Assembly: GCA_029570205.1 (NCBI GenBank)
Contig: JAKQSI010000111.1
Span: 1 to 64,000 of the forward strand
Origin: Candidatus Omnitrophota bacterium
GTDB taxonomy: Bacteria; Hinthialibacterota; Hinthialibacteria; Hinthialibacterales; JAKPRU01
Length of the DNA: 64,000 nucleotides
Direction of reading: 5' to 3'
The position numbers and the translations under genes are program-made. Below are positions 36,378-46,479 of this stretch, piece by piece (the stretch's first letter is position 1; each line of letters begins with the position of its first letter). Below the pieces are notes generated by a model. It did no database searches. It was not told the DNA's origin and worked only from the letters and a program-made list of their open reading frames with translations.

Positions 36378-37535
36378 ATGAGGCGCTTTCTGGTCAGTGT
36401 GGTCTTATTGAGTATCTCGATCGGCGTGGTGTGGCGAATTGTTACCATGGAGGCTTCGCCAAAGAATGGAATGGCCGGTCGGGGGCAAGTCCCGATCGCG
36501 GTGGAATGCGCGAAAGCGATTCAGGGAGATATTGATGATGTGGCCATCTTCACAGGAACGCTGGCCGGCATTGCCGAAGTGCAGGTTTCTCCCAAGATTG
36601 CCGGGCGAATCGAATCCATCCGAGTGAACTTGGGCGACGAAGTCCGGCAGGGGCAGTTGCTGGCAACACTGGACGACAGCGAAGCCCGTCACGCGGTCAC
36701 AGAGGCGCAGGCGAGGTTGGCTGTCGCACGCGCCAGCCTGGAAGAATGTCAGACAAACCTGGAGACGGCAAGGCGGGAGTTGGAGCGCGTTCGGACATTA
36801 CGGGAACGCAAAGTTGCCGCGGCCTCCGAACTGGAGGCCGCGGAATCGGAGGTCTCCGCTCTGGAAGCCCGCAAGAGATTTGCGGAAGCCAACATCCTTC
36901 AGCAGGAAGCCGCCCTTCGTGTGGAGGAAGCGCGGCTTTCGTACACGCAAATCACGGCGCCGATCTCCGGATTTGTCGGGAAACGGTTTTTCGATGAAGG
37001 AACCATGATCTCCTCCTCGACTCCCATCCTTTCCCTGGCCGACATTCGAACAGTCAAGACAGTTATCCACGTGGTCGAGCAGGATTACGCCAAAATCCGG
37101 CCCGATCTGAAAGCCTACTTGACCGTGGACGCATACCCCGATCGCGAATTCGAGGGGCATGTGTCGCGGATCGCCCCGGTATTGGACCTGGATACCCGTA
37201 CGGCAGAAGTAGAAATCGAGATTCCTAATCCCGACCTGTTGCTGAAACCCGGGATGTTCACACGGGTGCGGATTCACTTCAGTACGCATCAGGGAGTTAC
37301 CCTGATTCCGAATCGGGCTCTGGTGAAACGGGAAGCGAAGCAGGGAGTATTTGTACCCACCGCAAACAACAAACAGGCACATTTTGTTGAAGTGAAAGTG
37401 GGAATATCGGCGAAAGACCTGGCCGAAGTGACCGGCATCCAACCGGGACAAGACATCATCGTGCTCGGCCAACATCTTCTCAATGATGGGGATCCCATCA
37501 TTCTGGGTGCAACCCCGGAAATCGGTTCTTTTTAA
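36378..37535 (+). CDS. RND efflux periplasmic adaptor (HlyD/AcrA family)
   Basis: This 385-residue membrane-fusion protein bridges the RND pump and the outer-membrane channel. It has an N-terminal membrane anchor, a biotinyl-lipoyl half (VSPKIAGRIESIRVNLGDEV), a coiled-coil hairpin rich in Ala/Glu/Arg (about residues 95-185), the second lipoyl half (ITAPISGFVGKRF), then the beta-barrel and membrane-proximal domains (PNPDLLLKPGMFTRVRI). The Cys expected of a lipoprotein is absent. The pump gene follows after 16 nt. Confidence 0.93.
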   Translation: MRRFLVSVVLLSISIGVVWRIVTMEASPKNGMAGRGQVPIAVECAKAIQGDIDDVAIFTGTLAGIAEVQVSPKIAGRIESIRVNLGDEVRQGQLLATLDDSEARHAVTEAQARLAVARASLEECQTNLETARRELERVRTLRERKVAAASELEAAESEVSALEARKRFAEANILQQEAALRVEEARLSYTQITAPISGFVGKRFFDEGTMISSSTPILSLADIRTVKTVIHVVEQDYAKIRPDLKAYLTVDAYPDREFEGHVSRIAPVLDLDTRTAEVEIEIPNPDLLLKPGMFTRVRIHFSTHQGVTLIPNRALVKREAKQGVFVPTANNKQAHFVEVKVGISAKDLAEVTGIQPGQDIIVLGQHLLNDGDPIILGATPEIGSF

Positions 37536-37551
37536 TTAAGGGCGGTCCGCC

Positions 37552-40500
37552 ATGAAGATTTGCAGCCTCGCCATCAATTTTCCGGTCACGACAACCATGT
37601 TTTTCTTAATGGTGATCCTGTTCGGGGCCGTCTCGTTTGTCCGACTGCCGATTGATCTCATGCCGGATGTTACCTATCCCAGTATTACGATTCGCACGGA
37701 TTATGAGCATGTGGGTCCCCAGGAAATTGAGCAGCTCATTACACGTCCCATTGAGGAGACGGTCGGATCGGTTCAGGGGGTGGAGAAAATCCGTTCGACC
37801 TCATCGGAAGGGCAAAGCTCGGTCCGCGTGAGCTTTGTGTGGGGAACCGACCTGGATACCGCGGCCAACGATGTCCGTGATCGTGTGGACCGCATTCGCG
37901 GACGGCTGCCGGAAGAGTCGGAAACACCCGCTATTTATAAATTCGATGTAACCACATTCCCGATTTTATATTTGGGAGTTTCCGGAGCATTAGACCCGGT
38001 GGAAATGCGGGATTTGGTGGAACACCAGATCAAGTACCGGATTGAACGTGCGCCCGGAGTGGCCGCCGTCGATGTTCGCGGCGGGCTGCAGCGGGAAATC
38101 CACGTGGACCTTGACCGGGAAAAGTTGACGGCGCTTGACCTCTCGCTGGACACCGTTTTGGAGGCTCTCCGCTCCAGAAACCTGAATCTGCCTGCGGGAA
38201 CAGTGGAAGACGGGAATCTGGACGTTCTGGTGAGAACAAAAGGGGAATTTGAAACGCTGGATGAGATACGCAATACATTTGTCCATGTTCGCAACGGCGT
38301 TCCGATTCTGGTGAAGGACATCGCAACGGTAGAGGACTCTTACGAGGAAATCACCCATATCGTGCGGCTGAACGGGGTTCCGGGTCTGCGGATGAATATC
38401 AACAAGCAATCCGGAAGCAATACGGTGCAGGTTGTCGATGCCGTGCTGAAAGAGGTTGAGCGGATCAATATCGATCTTCCGCAGGTCAAAGTATTTCCAA
38501 CTATGAATACTTCCGACTATATCAAGCGCGCCATTAAGAATGTGAGCGATTCTACTTTGTATGGCGCCACACTGGCTGCCGTTGTCCTGTACTTTTTTTT
38601 GCATAGTTTGCGCACCACCGTTGTAATCGGCCTCGCGATTCCGATTTCGATCATGGCTACTTTTGGTTTGATGTATTTCTGCGGATACACCTTGAACATC
38701 ATGACCTTCGGCGGGCTGGCATTGGGGGTGGGCATGCTCGTAGACAATGCCATTGTCGTTCTGGAGAACATCTTCCGTTACACGGAAAAAGGTTTATCCC
38801 CACGGGAGGCCTCCGAACTCGGATCGTCGGAAGTCTCCATGGCTATTACGGCCAGTACCCTGACCACGCTGGTTGTATTTCTTCCGGTGGTTTTCATCCG
38901 GGGGATTTCAGCGGTGACATTCAAACAGATGGCCGCGGTTGTGTCGTTTGCGCTCTTCTGTTCGCTGGTTGTGGCTCTTACCCTGATTCCTCTGATGGGA
39001 AGTCGTTTTCTTCGCACGCTGGGTCGTCCGGGAGACAAAACCGGCGGGGGAAAACTGATGGCCTTTGTGGAGCGCGAGTATGGGCTTCTTCTTCGTGCCG
39101 CTCTTCGCGTTCGCAAGTCGGTTCTGTTTGTCGCGCTGGCGCTGTTTGTCGTGAGTCTTTGGCTGATCCGGTACATTGGTGTCGAATTCATGCCTCAAGC
39201 GGATGAAAGTGAAGTTCGTGTCAACGGAGAGATGGCAGTCGGAACCCGCCTGGAAGTGTTGGACGCCACCTTTGCAAAGATCGAGCAGATTGTGCGCGAG
39301 GCGGTTCCGGAAGCGACGGTCATTTACTCCCGAATAGGAGGAGGGGGATCGATGGGCAGCGGAGGACATACCGGGGAGGTCCGAATCACCCTTGTGCCGG
39401 TGTCTCAACGCACCCGATCGAGTTCGGAAGTCGGGCAGGCTCTTCGACCTCTCCTGGCAAAGATTCCCGGCACAATCATTCGAGTGCGGGAAGGTCAGGG
39501 ACTTTTCCTGATGCGGATGGTGTCCGGCGGAGAAGAGGAAGCCGAGGTTCTGGTCAGGGGATATGACCTTGATATTGCCCGCGACCTGGCTTTGCGGGTA
39601 AAACGAGAGATGGAACAAGTCGAGGGAATCACCGATGTATTGATCAGCCGGGAGGAAGGTCAGCCGGAAGAAGTGGTCCGTATTGACCGGGCAAAGGCCT
39701 CCACCCTCGGGCTGTCCGTTTCCAAAATCGCCCGCGATATTGAAACCTGTCTTTCCGGAACCAACGCTACCATGTTCCGGGAAGGCGGAGATGAATACGA
39801 AATCCTCGTTCGACTAAAGGAAACAGACCGGCTTTCGGCACAGGACGTTTTGAACATGACGGTGACGAGCGAAAGCGGCCGGAGCATCGTTTTAAAAAAT
39901 GTCATCCGGCTGGAACGTCGGGAGGGTCCTGTCCGCATTGAGCGAGAGGACCAGCAGCGAATTATCAGTGTGGCCGGCAATATCGCCGGGCGCGACCTGG
40001 TATCTGTGATGAAAGAGGTCCAGGCGCGGGTTGCGAACATACCCAAACCTCAGGACTTCGAGATCATACCCGGGACGGAATATGAGGAACAGCAGAAGTC
40101 TTTTCGGGAGTTGATGTTCGGTTTGTGGTTGGCTATTGTCCTTGTTTATATGGTGATGGCCTCCCAATTCGAATCTCTCGTGGACCCGTTCGTCGTGATG
40201 TTCTCGATTCCATTGGCGATTATCGGCGTTGTTTTGACTCTTTTGCTGACGAATACGATTTTCAGCCTTCAGGCGTTTATCGGCTGCATCATGCTGGCCG
40301 GGATTGTGGTAAATAACGGAATCATTCTGGTAGACTATACGAATCTTTTGCGGAGACGGGATGGAATGCCGTTGGGGGAAGCGATCGAGGAAGCGGGTCG
40401 AAGACGGCTGCGCCCGATTCTGATGACCACTTTGACTACCGTGGTGGGACTGATGCCGCTCGCTCTGGGATTGGGGGAAGGCGGTGAGGTTCAGGCCCCC

Positions 40501-40614
40501 ATGGCCCGTGTGGTAATCGGCGGGCTGACCAGTTCCACGCTGATCACACTGGTAATCATTCCGGTCGTTTACTCGCTGTTTGAAAGGGGTAAGACACCGG
40601 ATGCTACAAATTGA
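37552..40614 (+). CDS. RND-family efflux transporter (HAE1/AcrB-like)
   Basis: This is the inner-membrane pump of a tripartite efflux system, 1020 residues, with the twofold RND layout of twelve membrane helices and two large periplasmic loops. PIDLMPDVTYPSITIRT and the ITRPIEETVGSVQGVEKI porter segments are typical. In TM4 the proton-relay motif reads GMLVDNAIVVLEN, keeping the first Asp but with Asn for the second; in TM10 GIVVNNGIILVDY has Asn where AcrB has Lys940. This D-N-N set is seen in many non-AcrB members, so activity is not excluded. The substrate is unknown. Confidence 0.95.
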   Translation: MKICSLAINFPVTTTMFFLMVILFGAVSFVRLPIDLMPDVTYPSITIRTDYEHVGPQEIEQLITRPIEETVGSVQGVEKIRSTSSEGQSSVRVSFVWGTDLDTAANDVRDRVDRIRGRLPEESETPAIYKFDVTTFPILYLGVSGALDPVEMRDLVEHQIKYRIERAPGVAAVDVRGGLQREIHVDLDREKLTALDLSLDTVLEALRSRNLNLPAGTVEDGNLDVLVRTKGEFETLDEIRNTFVHVRNGVPILVKDIATVEDSYEEITHIVRLNGVPGLRMNINKQSGSNTVQVVDAVLKEVERINIDLPQVKVFPTMNTSDYIKRAIKNVSDSTLYGATLAAVVLYFFLHSLRTTVVIGLAIPISIMATFGLMYFCGYTLNIMTFGGLALGVGMLVDNAIVVLENIFRYTEKGLSPREASELGSSEVSMAITASTLTTLVVFLPVVFIRGISAVTFKQMAAVVSFALFCSLVVALTLIPLMGSRFLRTLGRPGDKTGGGKLMAFVEREYGLLLRAALRVRKSVLFVALALFVVSLWLIRYIGVEFMPQADESEVRVNGEMAVGTRLEVLDATFAKIEQIVREAVPEATVIYSRIGGGGSMGSGGHTGEVRITLVPVSQRTRSSSEVGQALRPLLAKIPGTIIRVREGQGLFLMRMVSGGEEEAEVLVRGYDLDIARDLALRVKREMEQVEGITDVLISREEGQPEEVVRIDRAKASTLGLSVSKIARDIETCLSGTNATMFREGGDEYEILVRLKETDRLSAQDVLNMTVTSESGRSIVLKNVIRLERREGPVRIEREDQQRIISVAGNIAGRDLVSVMKEVQARVANIPKPQDFEIIPGTEYEEQQKSFRELMFGLWLAIVLVYMVMASQFESLVDPFVVMFSIPLAIIGVVLTLLLTNTIFSLQAFIGCIMLAGIVVNNGIILVDYTNLLRRRDGMPLGEAIEEAGRRRLRPILMTTLTTVVGLMPLALGLGEGGEVQAPMARVVIGGLTSSTLITLVIIPVVYSLFERGKTPDATN

Positions 40615-40635
40615 AAATCGACCGAGGAGCCTGCC

Positions 40636-42168
40636 ATGCGCTTCCTGATCGCGTCCCTTCTTTCCGGCCTTCTTGCCGTTTCTGTACCCTGCGTTGGCGC
40701 ACCGACCGGGGCCGAAATCGCCTCGCCGACCCTGACCCTCACCGTTACAAACAGCATTCTTATGGCTCTTGAAAATAATCGTGCCCTCGCCGTGGAACGG
40801 TACGGACCGGATATCCTGGAATCGTTTGTCCCCGAAGAGGAAGGAAGTTTTGATCCCTCTTTGAATGCGGAGTGGTCTTCATCGGAGACCCACGGACAGC
40901 GAACTTCGGGAGTCGGGGAGTTTACCGCAGTGGAATCGGTCCAGCGAACCTCTACCGTGGGCATCAACAAACGAACCACTCGGGGGTGGGATGTCGGACT
41001 GGAAGCCTCAACGGAATCACGTTCATCGAACGTCTACCGAAGGATGTTTTCTACCCGGCTCGGAGTCACGGTCAATGTTCCGTTGATGGAAGCGGCGGGG
41101 AAAGAGGTTAATCTTGTGGGTGTGAGACAGGCCCGGCAGAATGCCGAGATATCCCGACAGGAACTGAGGGGATTTGTGCTCGAACTGGCTGCGCAAGTAG
41201 AGGACAACTACTGGGACCTTGTGCTGGCCCGCGAGGAACTCACAATTCATTTGACATCGTTGGATCTGGCACGGCAACAGATGCAGGAAACTCAGACCCG
41301 GATCGAAGTGGGGGCTTTGCCGGAAATCGACATCGCCGCGGCAGAGGGAGAAGTGGCCTTGCGCGAGGAAGATGTCATCGACGCGGAAAGCGCCATTGAG
41401 AAGACTACTCTACTCCTGTTGAGATCCCTGAACCCTCCCCTGGAGAATGTCTGGGCCTTGCCGATCGACCTGGTGGACTCCCCCAACCGGGAAGAGCCGA
41501 TTCTTGGCGACATCGACGAGCATATCCGGACTGCCCTTGAGAACCGGCCCGATCTTAACCAGGCGCGTATCGAATTGGAGAAAAATGAGTTAGAGATTGT
41601 TCGAACACGCAATGGTTTGCTGCCCAAACTGGACTTCTTTATCACACTGGGACGAACCGGATACGCGCGGACATTTGACGATTCCGTTCGGGGGCTGGAG
41701 GATCCGAATTTTGAACTGACCGGTGGGATTCTGTTCGAGCATCCCTTTGGAAACCGCGCCGACCTGGCGCGTCATCATCGCGCCGACCTGAGAGTAGAAG
41801 AAAGCAAGGCGGCCCTGCGGAACCTGGAACAGTTGATTGAATTGGATGTTCGCACGGCCTATGTAGAGGTGCAACGCACGAATCGCCAGATCACGGCCAC
41901 CCAGGCCGCCACGCGTCTCCAAGAGGCCAAACATACGGCGGAAGTGGAGAAATTCCGCGTGGGAAAATCTACCAATTTACTGGTCCTTGTCGCTCAGCGC
42001 GATCTGATCCAGTCCAACCTCGACGAAATCCGCGCCCGCATCGAGCAGAAAAAAGCGCTGGTTGATCTTTACCGTTTCGAGGGAATCCTTCTTGACCGAA
42101 GAGACATCGTTATCCCCTCCGAAACAACTCCGGCAACCCCAACTTCTTCGATTTCCAGTCCCCGCTGA
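40636..42168 (+). CDS. TolC-family outer-membrane efflux channel
   Basis: This 510-residue exported protein has a signal peptide ending near VGAPTG. It has the duplicated TolC repeat: LTVTNSILMALENNRALAVERY for the first half, and EHIRTALENRPDLNQARIELEKNELEIVRTRNGLLPKLDF for the second, with long alpha-helical segments for the periplasmic tunnel. It completes the adaptor-pump-channel operon, with 21 nt after the pump gene and a GAGGAGCC ribosome site. It converges with the large minus-strand gene at 42303. Confidence 0.92.
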   Translation: MRFLIASLLSGLLAVSVPCVGAPTGAEIASPTLTLTVTNSILMALENNRALAVERYGPDILESFVPEEEGSFDPSLNAEWSSSETHGQRTSGVGEFTAVESVQRTSTVGINKRTTRGWDVGLEASTESRSSNVYRRMFSTRLGVTVNVPLMEAAGKEVNLVGVRQARQNAEISRQELRGFVLELAAQVEDNYWDLVLAREELTIHLTSLDLARQQMQETQTRIEVGALPEIDIAAAEGEVALREEDVIDAESAIEKTTLLLLRSLNPPLENVWALPIDLVDSPNREEPILGDIDEHIRTALENRPDLNQARIELEKNELEIVRTRNGLLPKLDFFITLGRTGYARTFDDSVRGLEDPNFELTGGILFEHPFGNRADLARHHRADLRVEESKAALRNLEQLIELDVRTAYVEVQRTNRQITATQAATRLQEAKHTAEVEKFRVGKSTNLLVLVAQRDLIQSNLDEIRARIEQKKALVDLYRFEGILLDRRDIVIPSETTPATPTSSISSPR

Positions 42169-42302
42169 TGTCGAGGACCGATTCGGAGACCGTCCGCCTC
42201 TGATAGTCCTTTCATCTTCTGGTACGTTTCGTCCATTTGAACCGGAGCTGCACCGACGGGCGCAACATTACGAAACATCCGCTTCCGGGGGTTTCTTTCC
42301 GT

Positions 42303-45167
42303 CTATTTGATCGCTTCACCCTTCGTCATGACGGTGATCCGCGCCCGTGCGCTTGCATCGCTCAGACACTTGCAGTCGAACTCGATCTCGTTCTTGCCCG
42401 GCTGGAGATCCGGCAGGTCCCCCTCAGGGTTAACCTCACCAAGTAACTCTCCGTCCCTGCCATACAGTTTACAATCGGCGAGAGAATAGCATTCAAGATA
42501 TTGGCCCGTCTCTAACCTTACGGGAAATGTAATTGTCATCCCGCCGACGGTAATGGACAGATCCTTCAAAGTGATCGGAACTAACGGTAACGCCTTTACC
42601 GGGCCCACGCCGCACTGAATCTCCGCCCCCTGCGGCACATCGTTACAGTAGACAGTGACCCACTTGGTGAATTCCAATTCCACGTTCTCTCGATAGATTG
42701 AATAGTCGGAACCGTATGGCCATGTGTAGTTTGCATAGCGCTCCGATTCCAATTCAACCAATTCGAAGTACCGCCAACCCGTGAAATCGACAATAACATA
42801 ATGTTCACCCATTCCGCGATTAGTGAGATGCTCCGCATTCCGCAGTTGGACATTCAATACTTCCCCTTTGCCGTCGCCGTATATCCACACACCTAACGCA
42901 TCTTTTCCCCGCAGATCGAGAAGGGGATCGAAGGTCTTCCCGGCCATGGCCCAGGCGGCTTTCGCATTCGGCTGCCCGGTATTCTTTACTGAAAGAAGAC
43001 TACAGGTCCGGTTATCTTTCTTTACCCCTCCGCCCGATGTGATATTGAATTCGACGCCGGCAGCCGTCTTCCGCTCAGGAAGCGGTTCCCCTGATGCGAA
43101 ATCAATCAGCATAACCGCATCCGTTGCATCCAATGGCCCGGCGGACATCAATGCCTCGATGCGGATCCTCAACGGCTGCTTTTGATATTTGTTCTCGATT
43201 TGCCAATGAGTGTCGTCATTGTCCACTCCCGTTACTTTATGCTTATGATACTCCATGCGATCGAATCGCCACCGGTCTTGTGACTCTTCCACTAAAGTGA
43301 ACTCATTCCCCGGAACGCGGAGTTGCTCCTTTACCGATTCGCTGAAATAGTTCGCGTGACGGAGATCCTCATACTGTCGCATGATATTTGCCAGCCTCTG
43401 ATAAACCGGTTTATCCCGATTCTGCGGATTAATCCCCATAATCGAGAACCCGATATCATGGCCGATACATTTGGCGCACAAGTATTCAATATCATCCGAA
43501 AATGTCGGTTCGCCCTGAACCCCGGTCCAGGTCTTGATCGCCCACCAGCCGAGATGAGGAGGCAGAAACATCCGCTTGACTTCCTCGTTGGCCTTGCAGT
43601 GAATGTCGATAAAGCGTTTATGGCCTCGGGTCGGATGGTCCCATGCTCCCATGCGCGCGCGAACGTACCACAGATGATGGTGAAAGGTACTCATCTCCAT
43701 GAGGGGAGATTTCTTCAGTCGCTTGCACAATTCAAATACAAATCGTGAGCCGTAATGCCAGGCATACTCCGGGCCGCCGAGGATGCTTTCGCCGTCCAGG
43801 GCATCCAGGTAAATCATATCGAATCCGCAGTCATTAAATGTCTCGGCGGATTTTGCCGCGACCTCCGCCAACAGAGTCGACTCCGCATCCGGTACAAACA
43901 GCCCGAAGCATTCTTTCAGATGGCCGATTCTTGCGCCTGCTTTATGTGGCGCGATACAAGTCCCATAGGCCCCACGGGTGCATTCCGTAAACGCGTACGG
44001 CGGCGATTTCCGAATGTTCGCGTAGTTGATTAACTCATCATCAATTTGTAACGTGACGCTGTTATGTATAAAGAATCCGGTAATCGTAGACATTTGTTCC
44101 GTAGTCTCAATCACCGGAACATCCGTGGCCGTGTCGGTCAGGTCGTCGGCAAGTGTAAAGTAAATGTCTTTCGCCAGTCGCGGGTCCGGAACAGGAGTCA
44201 CCCAAGGGCAGTTTTTGTCGATAAAGAAAGCATACGTGTGAAGCCCGGCGGCAATGCCCGCTTCATGCAAACGGTCGATAACCGCTTTCAGGCTCTCTTT
44301 TCCTTTCGGATAGGTTTTTGGATTCGGAAAACAGTCGCCGAATCGGAACGAGCTGCCGCCGTGAAAGTCGATTTGATTGATTCCTAGCTGCCGTGCCAGC
44401 GCGATCCATTCATCGACGGTATCCTCCGACAGGTCTCCGAAATTGAACAGGTACGAACCCCGATTGATCGGCGCATCCAGCGCCCACGGTCCTCCGATGT
44501 CGGATCGGGGAATCTCCTTTGCCTGGAGAACGACCTCTTTCATGATGGAACGCAACTCCGGGTAAGGGCACAGAATCAGCGCCGCTTCCGCCCCCTCCAT
44601 GCCGAATTTCGGACAGCAAATCGCGCGCAATTGCGTATTGTCCATCGGAATTTCGGGAACATCGGTCTGTAAATTGAGCGCGAGCGAGCAGCCTGTAAAT
44701 CGATCTTCCCGGCGCTTATTCTCAACAAGAGATAGATTAAACAAAGTAAAGCGTTCGACGTCTGTTCCCTTTACATCGGTAACCCGAAAGAGGAAGAAAT
44801 TCTCCTGAATTGTCGGTGTGACCTGGGCGGTAACGCCTGTTTCCCCGAAAGCCAGGTACAGAATGTCGCCGTTCTTTTCCAGATTCGTGATCGGTTGCAC
44901 CCGGTCCTTGATAACGACGAAGGCAAACTCCGGGGTCTTTGCACGGTCCAGGTAGTCTTCCCCCGTGCGAAGGTCAATTACGCTCACGTTCCGGCCGTCT
45001 GTTCCAATTTCCCAGCGGACATGGCGATTCTCGAGAATAATTCCGGGGGCTTTGCAGTAAGCGGAACATTGCGAGACAACAAGAGAGATTACGAAAATGG
45101 CTGCAATCTTGAACAGCCGTGAAGAATTGCAACGATAAGGAGAAGAAAGGGGTGTCCTGTACATCAT
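42303..45167 (-). CDS. Large secreted TIM-barrel protein, putative glycoside hydrolase
   Basis: From ATG 45167, preceded by GGAG, this is a 954-residue protein with a signal peptide ending around SAYCKA. A beta-sandwich (about residues 45-220) precedes a barrel-like region with INQIDFHGGSSFRFGD, AGIAAGLHTYAFF, GFDMIYLDALDGE and EMSTFHHHLW; the layout resembles clan GH-D/GH31-like glycosidases, with D residues in MIYLDALDG as candidate catalytic acids. The C-terminal third looks like carbohydrate-binding beta domains. I do not recognise the family, and the assignment is from fold-like pattern only. Confidence 0.6.
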   Translation of the reverse strand: MMYRTPLSSPYRCNSSRLFKIAAIFVISLVVSQCSAYCKAPGIILENRHVRWEIGTDGRNVSVIDLRTGEDYLDRAKTPEFAFVVIKDRVQPITNLEKNGDILYLAFGETGVTAQVTPTIQENFFLFRVTDVKGTDVERFTLFNLSLVENKRREDRFTGCSLALNLQTDVPEIPMDNTQLRAICCPKFGMEGAEAALILCPYPELRSIMKEVVLQAKEIPRSDIGGPWALDAPINRGSYLFNFGDLSEDTVDEWIALARQLGINQIDFHGGSSFRFGDCFPNPKTYPKGKESLKAVIDRLHEAGIAAGLHTYAFFIDKNCPWVTPVPDPRLAKDIYFTLADDLTDTATDVPVIETTEQMSTITGFFIHNSVTLQIDDELINYANIRKSPPYAFTECTRGAYGTCIAPHKAGARIGHLKECFGLFVPDAESTLLAEVAAKSAETFNDCGFDMIYLDALDGESILGGPEYAWHYGSRFVFELCKRLKKSPLMEMSTFHHHLWYVRARMGAWDHPTRGHKRFIDIHCKANEEVKRMFLPPHLGWWAIKTWTGVQGEPTFSDDIEYLCAKCIGHDIGFSIMGINPQNRDKPVYQRLANIMRQYEDLRHANYFSESVKEQLRVPGNEFTLVEESQDRWRFDRMEYHKHKVTGVDNDDTHWQIENKYQKQPLRIRIEALMSAGPLDATDAVMLIDFASGEPLPERKTAAGVEFNITSGGGVKKDNRTCSLLSVKNTGQPNAKAAWAMAGKTFDPLLDLRGKDALGVWIYGDGKGEVLNVQLRNAEHLTNRGMGEHYVIVDFTGWRYFELVELESERYANYTWPYGSDYSIYRENVELEFTKWVTVYCNDVPQGAEIQCGVGPVKALPLVPITLKDLSITVGGMTITFPVRLETGQYLECYSLADCKLYGRDGELLGEVNPEGDLPDLQPGKNEIEFDCKCLSDASARARITVMTKGEAIK

Positions 45168-45306
45168 ATTATCTCCGGAGCGCATCGGGAAGGGTATTAT
45201 TTCGTAGTTTCATCGGATTGTACTCTCCGCAGGGATTGCTTGAAAAGAATACATTGCGCGGTGTCCCGATGTCTGCATCAGGTTACTGTACTATCTGTGC
45301 GCTTGC

Positions 45307-46413
45307 CTATTTCGCCCCCAGAATAGTCTTAATCGGTATTCGTGTGGCGCGGCATTGGGCGCGGGTTCCGTCATAATGGGTCGGCGGATTGCCCGCCCAG
45401 TAATAGACGATTACCAGGTTGTCGCCCAGGACCACGCCGCTGGGATATCCGAAATCGCCGGACACGGGCTGGGTCAGGCTCAATACGGTCTCGGTCTCCC
45501 AATTTTTACCGCCATCCCGCGAGAGAATGCCTCGAATGTCTTTCTTTTCATCGTCGCGATTTCCGTAGATCATCAGGATGTTATTGTTACCGAGGTCGAT
45601 CAGGTCCGCCGGATGTTGGCCATCTTCTTTGGTTGCCGCAATAAGATAGGTCCAGGTTCGGCCCAGATCGGAACTGCGGTAGATATCCGTGTTCGATTTC
45701 GGTCGGTCGCAGCGAGCAGCGGCCAGGAGGTCCCCATTGTCCAGCGGGAGCAAGCCGGTCTCGTTATGATCTGCGGCGATCCAGGATGGGTCCCCCCATG
45801 TTTGCCCTTCATCCGTGGACCGGATGATATAAGAATAGTCCACGCCCTTTTCCGACTCAGGCATGTTGGGGACTTTCGGCGCGTGCGGGCCGTAGACATT
45901 CTGCAGGTAAGTTCCATCTTTCAGGCGGATGATTCTGCCGTATGGGGAAGTTGATTCCAGTCCTTCATATTTCAGCGGCTTCAGGTCCGACCAGGTCACC
46001 CCACGGTCATCGGAATAGAGTTGAATATCCCGTGCCAGTCCGAGACTGCTTTGATAAGTTCCGTGCCCGTTGTATCCATCCTGGTGATGAATGCCCAAAA
46101 GGAACCGCCCGGAAGGAGTGATGCCGAACGCCGGATTTCGGTCATCCGCCGACGTGTCCACGGCGTTGCGCATCCCGTACCAGAGTAACCCGTCTTTGGA
46201 GAACAGCAGATCCAGGCGACCCCCGATTCCCAAGTGACCCGCGCCTCCCCGGAGAACCACCGCCAGTTCTCCATCGGGAGTTTTATCCATCACGGGGAAA
46301 TAACCCTGACCGTAAATGACAACGCTTGCCTCGACCCCCGGCGTGTGGGTCAAGTCAACAACGTTCGGTGTCTGGGTGAGGAGGATGGCGATAACAAGCG
46401 AAAGGGGAGACAT
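45307..46413 (-). CDS. Sialidase-like BNR-repeat protein
   Basis: This 368-residue protein has four Asp-box (BNR) repeats, SDDRGVTW, STDEGQTW, SSDLGRTW and SRDGGKNW, spaced as in six-bladed sialidase propellers. A cleavable or uncleaved hydrophobic N-terminus (LSLVIAILLTQTP) suggests export. The arginine triad and the Tyr/Glu pair of true sialidases could not be verified, so the activity may be on another sugar or absent. It is co-oriented with the large barrel gene downstream and starts with a GAAAGGAAACC site. Confidence 0.8.
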   Translation of the reverse strand: MSPLSLVIAILLTQTPNVVDLTHTPGVEASVVIYGQGYFPVMDKTPDGELAVVLRGGAGHLGIGGRLDLLFSKDGLLWYGMRNAVDTSADDRNPAFGITPSGRFLLGIHHQDGYNGHGTYQSSLGLARDIQLYSDDRGVTWSDLKPLKYEGLESTSPYGRIIRLKDGTYLQNVYGPHAPKVPNMPESEKGVDYSYIIRSTDEGQTWGDPSWIAADHNETGLLPLDNGDLLAAARCDRPKSNTDIYRSSDLGRTWTYLIAATKEDGQHPADLIDLGNNNILMIYGNRDDEKKDIRGILSRDGGKNWETETVLSLTQPVSGDFGYPSGVVLGDNLVIVYYWAGNPPTHYDGTRAQCRATRIPIKTILGAK

Positions 46414-46479
46414 GGCTGGTTTCCTTTCAATGAGGGAGCATTGAGGCTGCGGATGTTCGAGGCAAATATCAGGTGAAAC

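Noticed and set aside
36239-36535. 98-residue plus-strand ORF between cheX and the adaptor
   Set aside because: Most of it overlaps the adaptor gene in another frame and it shows no family pattern; the receiver-like ORF in a different frame is the better reading.
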